From CAYNNP01 sp964398215 (lineage in GTDB: Bacteria > Planctomycetota > Planctomycetia > Pirellulales > Pirellulaceae): a DNA stretch of 20,977 nt. The DNA is taken from the NCBI GenBank assembly GCA_964398215.1, contig CAYNNP010000109.1:1-20977 (forward strand). Direction: 5' to 3'. How positions within the stretch are numbered: the first letter of the stretch is position 1; the number at the start of each line of letters is the position of its first letter. The position numbers were made by a program, and so were the translations under genes. This document shows positions 16,734 through 20,977 of this stretch, piece after piece. Below the pieces are notes generated by a model, which saw only the letters and a list, made by a program, of their open reading frames with translations, was not told the origin of the DNA and did not search any database.

Positions 16734-17198
16734 ATGAGCAAACGTATTTATGTCGACATGGATGGCGTTCTTTGTGATTACGTGGCTTCGTTGACAGCAG
16801 CAAAGGAAAAGTATCCCCAGCTTCCGTTTCCACAATCGCTGCCCGGATTCTTTTTGAACATGGCTGCAATCGATGGCGCAATCGAAACCGTCAACCGATT
16901 GCGAGAGTCGTTTGACGTTTGGGTTCTGACAGCACCGGCGGTTCAAAACCCACTATGCTACACAGAGAAACGACTGTGGATTGAAAACCATTTTGATCTC
17001 GACTTTGCTCATCGGACAATCATCAGTCCCAACAAGAGTCTGCTGAAAGGTGATTACCTGATCGACGATCATGCCACCGGTCGAGGGCAAGATCGTTTCG
17101 AAGGCCAACTGATCCACTTTGGCACACCTGCGTTTTCCAATTGGAATATGGTGTCAGACTATTTTTTCACGAATACTTCAACCAGCAAGAACCGATGA
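16734..17198 (+). CDS. 5'(3')-deoxyribonucleotidase-like HAD phosphatase (NT5C family)
   Basis: This 154-residue cytoplasmic protein should dephosphorylate (deoxy)nucleoside monophosphates. HAD motif I is YVDMDGVLCDY (Asp8 nucleophile, Asp10 acid/base). Motif II is VLTAP (Thr66). Lys101 in SPNKSLLKGDYLIDDH is motif III, and Asp111-Asp112 are motif IV metal ligands. The segment CYTEKRLWIENHFDLDFA is typical of the bacterial NT5C/5'-nucleotidase-deoxy group. All catalytic residues are present and the length is normal for a stand-alone C0-type HAD with a small cap. It follows the LRR gene by 12 nt and precedes the LOG-like gene by 45 nt. The start codon is preceded by GAGAAG and AGTTAATCG. Substrate preference cannot be read from the sequence. 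Confidence 0.88.
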   Translation: MSKRIYVDMDGVLCDYVASLTAAKEKYPQLPFPQSLPGFFLNMAAIDGAIETVNRLRESFDVWVLTAPAVQNPLCYTEKRLWIENHFDLDFAHRTIISPNKSLLKGDYLIDDHATGRGQDRFEGQLIHFGTPAFSNWNMVSDYFFTNTSTSKNR

Positions 17199-17243
17199 TT
17201 GAAGGACTGTAGCATGGATCCCAACAAGGAATAGTTAATCGAA

Positions 17244-18419
17244 ATGACCAGTCAGTCAGAACCAAACAAACGGATGATCGAGATCAATGATTCAGAGAAC
17301 TTGAAGATATGGTTGGCAAACCCCGGTGGAGCGGTCGCGGTTCAGGGAGTTGAACTCAATGGGATGGAAAATGAGCTTGCGGAAGTTAACTTAGCAGGCT
17401 GCTTGTTTTTGGGCTGCGAGATGTCCGATGCGTTGGCTGGTTTCTTGGTGTCTCGCCGCGCAGTTGTGATCCCTGCGTCATCGCCATTCGTTTTTTCTCC
17501 GCACCGCGCGACACTTTACGCGGCTGGCGAATTGTTTGCAGACTTCGATCCCAATGTTGGAGAATTTGGAAACTACGATCAGTCGTTTGACTTTCGCGTG
17601 TATCAGGAATACTTGATGCATGGTCAGCATTTGGCTGGCATCGATGTGACTCTCGCCCGCAGTTTGCACGATCACAGCATGACCGATGCTCGCGACGAAT
17701 TTGTCTCGAAGCGAAAAATGGTTGCAATCATGGGTGGTCACGATTTGCTGCGATCGGCTCCGACGTATCGCCAAGTAGCGGAACTGGCGCGAGGTCTCGC
17801 GCAAGCTGGCTTTACGTTGGCCAGTGGCGGCGGTCCCGGCGCGATGGAAGCGACACATGTTGGAGCATACTTTGCCGAATTCGATGACGATTCGTTCGCC
17901 GAAGCACTCTCCGATTTGGCGCAGCGACGCGGCGTGGTTAGTCAAGAAAAAGAGTACCAGGATAAAGATTGGTTGCAGCGTGCGTATCGTGTTCGTGAAA
18001 AATTTCCGCTGACCAGTTCCATGCACAAAGCAGAGAGTCTTGCGATTCCGACTTGGTTTTATGGACACGAACCGCCGGCACCGTTTGCAACGCACACTGC
18101 CAAATACTTTTCGAACAGCATTCGCGAAGACGGGCTACTGCAGATCGCGAACTACGGAGTCATTTTCGCGCCGGGCAATGCCGGAACGGTCCAAGAGATT
18201 TTTCAAGACGCAGCACAGAACTACTACGAAACGTTCGTGCACGCGTCCCCGATGGTGTTGCTGGGGAAAGAATATTGGACCAAGGATCGGCCAGCCTGGG
18301 AATTGTTACAGGCGCTAGCGAACACACCTGGCAAAGAACCGATGCGCGACCTGGTCCATTTGGTCGATGACCCCAACAAGGCCGCCGAAATAATCAAGCA
18401 ATTCAAACCAGGGGTTTGA
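17244..18419 (+). CDS. LOG/PpnN-like Rossmann-fold nucleotide-binding protein with N-terminal extension
   Basis: This 391-residue protein carries the LOG ('lysine decarboxylase-like') fold in its C-terminal ~235 residues: AIMGGHDLLR (161-170), LASGGGPGAMEATHVGAYF (192-210), SSMHKAESLAIPTWFY, and APGNAGTVQEIFQDAAQN (309-325). The last corresponds to the family PGGxGTxxE motif, with Asn in place of the second Gly. LOG-fold enzymes such as PpnN and cytokinin-activating LOG cleave the N-glycosidic bond of nucleoside monophosphates to base plus ribose 5-phosphate. Residues 1-157 are an extra domain I do not recognise. The length is between short LOG (about 180-230) and PpnN (about 450). The start at 17244 has AAGGA 13 nt upstream; ATG 17274 is an alternative. 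It lies directly after a nucleotidase, which would suit nucleotide salvage or turnover. The exact reaction is uncertain. Confidence 0.82.
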   Translation: MTSQSEPNKRMIEINDSENLKIWLANPGGAVAVQGVELNGMENELAEVNLAGCLFLGCEMSDALAGFLVSRRAVVIPASSPFVFSPHRATLYAAGELFADFDPNVGEFGNYDQSFDFRVYQEYLMHGQHLAGIDVTLARSLHDHSMTDARDEFVSKRKMVAIMGGHDLLRSAPTYRQVAELARGLAQAGFTLASGGGPGAMEATHVGAYFAEFDDDSFAEALSDLAQRRGVVSQEKEYQDKDWLQRAYRVREKFPLTSSMHKAESLAIPTWFYGHEPPAPFATHTAKYFSNSIREDGLLQIANYGVIFAPGNAGTVQEIFQDAAQNYYETFVHASPMVLLGKEYWTKDRPAWELLQALANTPGKEPMRDLVHLVDDPNKAAEIIKQFKPGV

Positions 18420-18467
18420 ACTATCGCTGCAGGCGGTATTTGACATTGAGTGAAAGACAGCGCTAAT

Positions 18468-18540
18468 GAGCCGATGGGCGATAGCCCCGGTTATTGACGG
18501 ACTGATTGCGCTCGAAACCGGGGCTAACGCCCTGCGGCTT
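18468..18540. repeat. Palindromic element, copy 1
   Basis: The left arm (18468-18492) starts GAGCCGATGGGCGATAGCCC; the right arm (18516-18540) starts AACCGGGGCTAACGCCCTGC. They pair over about 25 bp with mismatches at the AT/TG position, at the central A, and at the outer end, where a T replaces C. The spacer is 23 nt. Confidence 0.9.
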
Positions 18541-18573
18541 AAAGGGTTCCAGCTCGGCGCCGACAGCGCATAT

Positions 18574-18646
18574 GAGCCGATGGGCGATAGCCCCGGTTAT
18601 TGACGGACTGATTGCGCTCGAAACCGGGGCTAACGCCCTGCGGCTC
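18574..18646. repeat. Palindromic element, copy 2
   Basis: Same structure as copy 1 (left arm 18574-18598, right arm 18622-18646). Here the right arm ends in CGGCTC, so the outer GAGCCG/CGGCTC pairs are intact. Confidence 0.9.
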
Positions 18647-18679
18647 AAAGGGTTCCAGCTCGGCGCCGACAGCGCAAAT

Positions 18680-18716
18680 GAGCCGATGGGCGATAGTCGC
18701 CTAGCGCCAGCGGCTC
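18680..18716. repeat. Short variant of the palindromic element
   Basis: The same left-arm start (GAGCCGATGGGCGATAG) is followed directly by TCGCCTAGCGCCAGCGGCTC. The outer 6 bp pair perfectly and the inner GGCG/CGCC and TAG/CTA pair with a bulge. The long spacer and inner arm of the full element are missing. This looks like a second, shorter type of the same repeat family. Confidence 0.75.
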
Positions 18717-18850
18717 AGAAAAATATGTCACGCAAATAAATCCACAAGCCAGACTACCGGTTAAACGAACCCTTGCTGGATCAAAATTGATTCACCGCGT
18801 AAGCTGAAGGGGCATCCACTCGTAAAACTTGTTTTCTTGGAACCACTGGT

Positions 18851-20149
18851 ATGGCTATCCCTCCTTGGACTGTTGACTTATTGCGACGCGGCATTGGCGA
18901 AGTTGCTAAGCGGGCCAGCGATTCGGAAACGCTGGAAAAATTGAAAACTCAAGCGACTGAGATTTTGCAGGATTTGCCAGATGCTGCCTCAAAGGGTTTC
19001 AGCGCAGTTCTGCGAACAGCCGAAGCCAGTAAACGGACGGTAGCTGAATGGGCACGCGGTTCTGTCGATCAAGCCACGCCTGGTTTCAACGCGACTGGTA
19101 TTCTGGTCCAGCCATTCGGGCTAGGGGTTCCCGTTTCTGAGCGAGTCATCGCTGCGGGTGCAGAGCTTATCCGTGGAAACTGTATCTACGATGACGAAAC
19201 CGCAATTCGCCTACGGCAAGCAGCATCGCAGCACGCGCCTCATGATTGTGCGATCGCAATCACCGGTAGTTTTCCTGCTGCCTTGACGGCGTTTTCGCAG
19301 TTAGTCCAAGAGCGTCCGCTGTTGGTTCATCGCAGCCAAGCCGTCAGGTTGCCCGGTGGTGTTCCATTGCCCGAAGCATTCGGGACGCTGTTGCCGGTCA
19401 TCCAAGAAGTCGGTAGCGTCAGCGGTTTGCACGCAGACGATTTCGAGGGCATGGATCAGTTCTGTTTGATCAGTGCCGATCCCGGCAATCAGCCACCGGA
19501 ACTATTGAAACCCGATCATGACGGGGCGCTCAGAGCCGTGGTGCTGCCGATCGCAACGGTCCACCGAGTTGACGATTTGATTCCGTCAGCGCAAGAAACG
19601 TTAGAGGCTGGCGCGGACTTTGTCTTGATGCCAGGCAATGGGCTTGCCGGTGGTCCTGAGTGCGGATTGATCATCGGAAAACCGGATGCTTTGGCATTGA
19701 TTACCGAATCACCGGTTTGGCAATCGTTACAGTCAAATGATGCTGTTTCCGCGATGATGACACAGGCATTGGACCCCGCGCAACTAGAAGACCTACCTAT
19801 CGTCGCGCTGCTTTCTACCAGCGTTCAAAATCTTGAAGCCCGAGCGCAACGAATGTCTGTGCGGATTTCCGGATGCGATGAAATTGAAAGCTGCAAAGTC
19901 ACCAACGAATCCGCAAAGTTGACAGAGAACGGTCGATGGGAAATGCCATCATGTCAAGTTCGAGTTGCCCATCAAAGTCTTTCGCCAAGCTCCTGGGCTG
20001 CCAAGCTACGTGCACAGAATCCAGCGCTAGTCGTCGAACATGATGATGACGAAATAATCATCGACCTTCGCTGGATTGGTGCCGCCGACGACAATCAAAT
20101 CTCCGCGGCGGTCACGGCACAAGTGGAATCAGACGCAAGCAGTTCGTAG
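18851..20149 (+). CDS. SelA-like protein lacking the PLP lysine (probable pseudoenzyme)
   Basis: The 432 residues align along their whole length with L-seryl-tRNA(Sec) selenium transferase. The N-terminal helical part is followed by FNATGILVQ (79-87; SelA INATGVVLHTN), PVSERVI, LEAGADFVLMPGNGLAGGPECGLIIG (251-276; SelA AGADLVTFSGDKLLGGPQAGIIVG), LPIVALLSTSVQNLEARAQRM, and the C-terminal LRAQNPALVV plus EIIIDLRWIG. Gly264 stands where SelA has the Schiff-base lysine, Asn263 replaces the preceding Asp, and the DLGSG segment upstream is absent. The Rossmann-like fold type is retained. With no lysine it should not form the PLP aldimine, so selenocysteine synthesis is unlikely; a scaffold or sensing role is inference. 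It is bounded upstream by the palindromic repeat. ATG 18851 follows TTGGAACC weakly. Codon use looks ordinary and there is no frameshift, so the gene appears maintained rather than decaying. Confidence 0.8.
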   Translation: MAIPPWTVDLLRRGIGEVAKRASDSETLEKLKTQATEILQDLPDAASKGFSAVLRTAEASKRTVAEWARGSVDQATPGFNATGILVQPFGLGVPVSERVIAAGAELIRGNCIYDDETAIRLRQAASQHAPHDCAIAITGSFPAALTAFSQLVQERPLLVHRSQAVRLPGGVPLPEAFGTLLPVIQEVGSVSGLHADDFEGMDQFCLISADPGNQPPELLKPDHDGALRAVVLPIATVHRVDDLIPSAQETLEAGADFVLMPGNGLAGGPECGLIIGKPDALALITESPVWQSLQSNDAVSAMMTQALDPAQLEDLPIVALLSTSVQNLEARAQRMSVRISGCDEIESCKVTNESAKLTENGRWEMPSCQVRVAHQSLSPSSWAAKLRAQNPALVVEHDDDEIIIDLRWIGAADDNQISAAVTAQVESDASSS

Positions 20150-20276
20150 CGGGAGTTTTCAAGACGTCTTCAATACTTTCGGTTTTAATGTGGTTCCGAA
20201 ATCTTCGCGACTTTCGCTCTGCGTTTTTACGGCGTCTAATTGATCAAGATTCGAAACGAAAGCTGAGCCGATACAA

Positions 20277-20630
20277 GTGAAGATTCTTGATCAAGAAAAC
20301 ACTGTCCGCGAAAACTTCCGCCGACTGATGACTGACTACCGAGTCTATGTATTGCTGGTAGTTTTCACGCAGATCGCGGATTCAATATCGACAACGTTGT
20401 TCATGATGGTGACTGAGATCGATTACGAACTCAATCCAGTCGTACGTTGGCTCAGTCATCGACTTGGAATCGCGTTTGGTCCTCTGATTGGCAAGACCGT
20501 CCAGCTCGCGGCGATGTTCGGACTGGTATGCATCGTGCCAAACTTGACGCGAGTTTTGTGCTGGGCAGTCATTTCGATGAACACCATAGCGGTGATCAGG
20601 AATCTAGACCTGTACTGGAGTACGTTTTAG
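20277..20630 (+). CDS. Small three-helix membrane protein, resembling DUF5658
   Basis: The protein has 117 residues from GTG 20277; an in-frame ATG at 20328 would remove 17 hydrophilic residues and leave the membrane part intact. Hydrophobic helices lie at about 22-44, 66-87 and 91-108. The first carries QIADSISTTLFM and ends before EIDYELNPVVRWL. An Asp/Thr pair in the first helix followed by ELNPxxxxL is the pattern of small DUF5658-type membrane proteins, whose function is unknown. It lies 127 bp after the SelA-like gene with no visible terminator between them. Both starts have weak ribosome-binding sites. Confidence 0.65.
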   Translation: MKILDQENTVRENFRRLMTDYRVYVLLVVFTQIADSISTTLFMMVTEIDYELNPVVRWLSHRLGIAFGPLIGKTVQLAAMFGLVCIVPNLTRVLCWAVISMNTIAVIRNLDLYWSTF

Positions 20631-20977
20631 GCGAAAGGCTTTTCACCGTTTCTAAGCTGGGATAGTACCTTAGCCGTCGCTGGCCGAGACACACAAACAT
20701 GGAACACACGACCATCCAAACCCGCTTTGATGCCTTGTCTTACGTTCGATAGCCTTTGTCTCTGGCTTTCCTCTCACCCAAACTTGTTTGGGGTAAGGGG
20801 CAAGTATGCTTCGTTTGAATCAGAGCTTAAGATGAATTCAAATGACAAATCGAAGCGACGATACGAGTTGCTGCGGATTTTAGGACATCAAGAGACTTGA
20901 GATCCGGCTGCTTTGCGGCGTCAAATTGGTCAGCTATCGATGATCGATTGGAGCGCTCGGCTCCCTCACCCCCAGCC
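20631..20977. other. Intergenic tail with two small hairpins
   Basis: CCCAAACTTGTTTGGG (20777-20792) is a perfect 7-bp inverted repeat with a 2-nt centre, and GGAGC-GCTCG-GCTCC (20950-20964) is a second hairpin. Neither is followed by a T-run. An ATG at 20832 opens a 22-codon frame ending at 20900 with no recognisable features. I see no gene here; a gene may begin beyond the right edge. Confidence 0.5.

Larger units (their letters stand above)
18456..18697. repeat. 106-bp tandem intergenic palindromic repeat (two full copies plus a partial third)
   Basis: Copies span 18456-18561 and 18562-18667, differing at 3 of 106 positions (TA/AT after GACAGCGC, and T/C at the end of the right arm). A third copy starts at 18668 and keeps 29 bp up to about 18696. 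The array lies between the LOG-like gene and the SelA-like gene. Short frames on both strands run through it because the period makes them look open; none is supported as a gene. Confidence 0.95.

Noticed and set aside
17478..18095. 205-codon minus-strand ORF opposite the LOG-like gene
   Set aside because: It is antisense to a well-supported gene with clear motifs and has no recognisable features of its own.
18456..18697. CRISPR array
   Set aside because: The units are contiguous 106-bp repeats with no unique spacers, and the inner spacer of the palindrome is the same in both copies.
18463..18739. Short ORFs on both strands across the 106-bp repeat (61 and 77 codons)
   Set aside because: Their translations simply repeat the palindrome sequence twice; they exist because the tandem copies keep the frame open.
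18851..20149. Working selA (selenocysteine synthase)
   Set aside because: The Schiff-base lysine and DLGSG segment of the family are absent, so the symbol selA is not assigned.
20777..20792. Terminator at CCCAAACTTGTTTGGG
   Set aside because: The loop is only 2 nt and no T-run follows on either strand; kept only as a hairpin note.

Overview
The window most likely comes from a planctomycete of the Pirellulaceae type (Rhodopirellula/Blastopirellula-like). This is inferred from gene content and style: a giant surface-type protein built from DUF11-like modules behind a DUF4347 domain and a LEExRxLFDA motif, a membrane-anchored leucine-rich-repeat protein, weak ribosome-binding sites, and intergenic palindromic repeats. 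No rRNA or other marker gene is present to fix the taxonomy.

About 72% of the window (1-15157, minus strand) is one reading frame of at least 5052 codons that runs off the left edge. Its start is near 15157 or 15085. From N to C it has a LEPR-like motif, a DUF4347 domain with His and Cys motifs, roughly 5.7 kb of mixed DUF11/fimbrial-D2-like modules arranged in alternating pairs, and then about 8.7 kb of much more regular ~180-residue modules. These are also paired, giving a super-repeat of about 1080 bp. Two super-repeats share a 119-bp stretch that is identical at the DNA level. Plus-strand ORFs across this region are shadows of the giant gene.

A ~500-bp divergent intergenic region follows. 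After it, three plus-strand genes are closely spaced: a membrane-anchored LRR protein (15687-16721), a 5'(3')-deoxyribonucleotidase-like HAD phosphatase (16734-17198), and a LOG/PpnN-like Rossmann protein with an extra N-terminal region (17244-18419). The last two are plausible partners in nucleotide turnover or salvage; this is inferred from position and family only. Next comes a 106-bp tandem palindromic repeat (18456-18697) with a shorter variant hairpin at its end.

The gene at 18851-20149 is a full-length homologue of the SelA (L-seryl-tRNA(Sec) selenium transferase) family. It has Gly where the PLP-binding lysine is expected and lacks the family's DLGSG segment, so it is probably a pseudoenzyme or has a new function. 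A small three-helix membrane protein follows (20277-20630). The last ~350 bp hold two small hairpins and no gene I can support.

The two observations most worth following are the degenerate SelA and the giant modular protein with an N-terminal caspase-like His/Cys arrangement.
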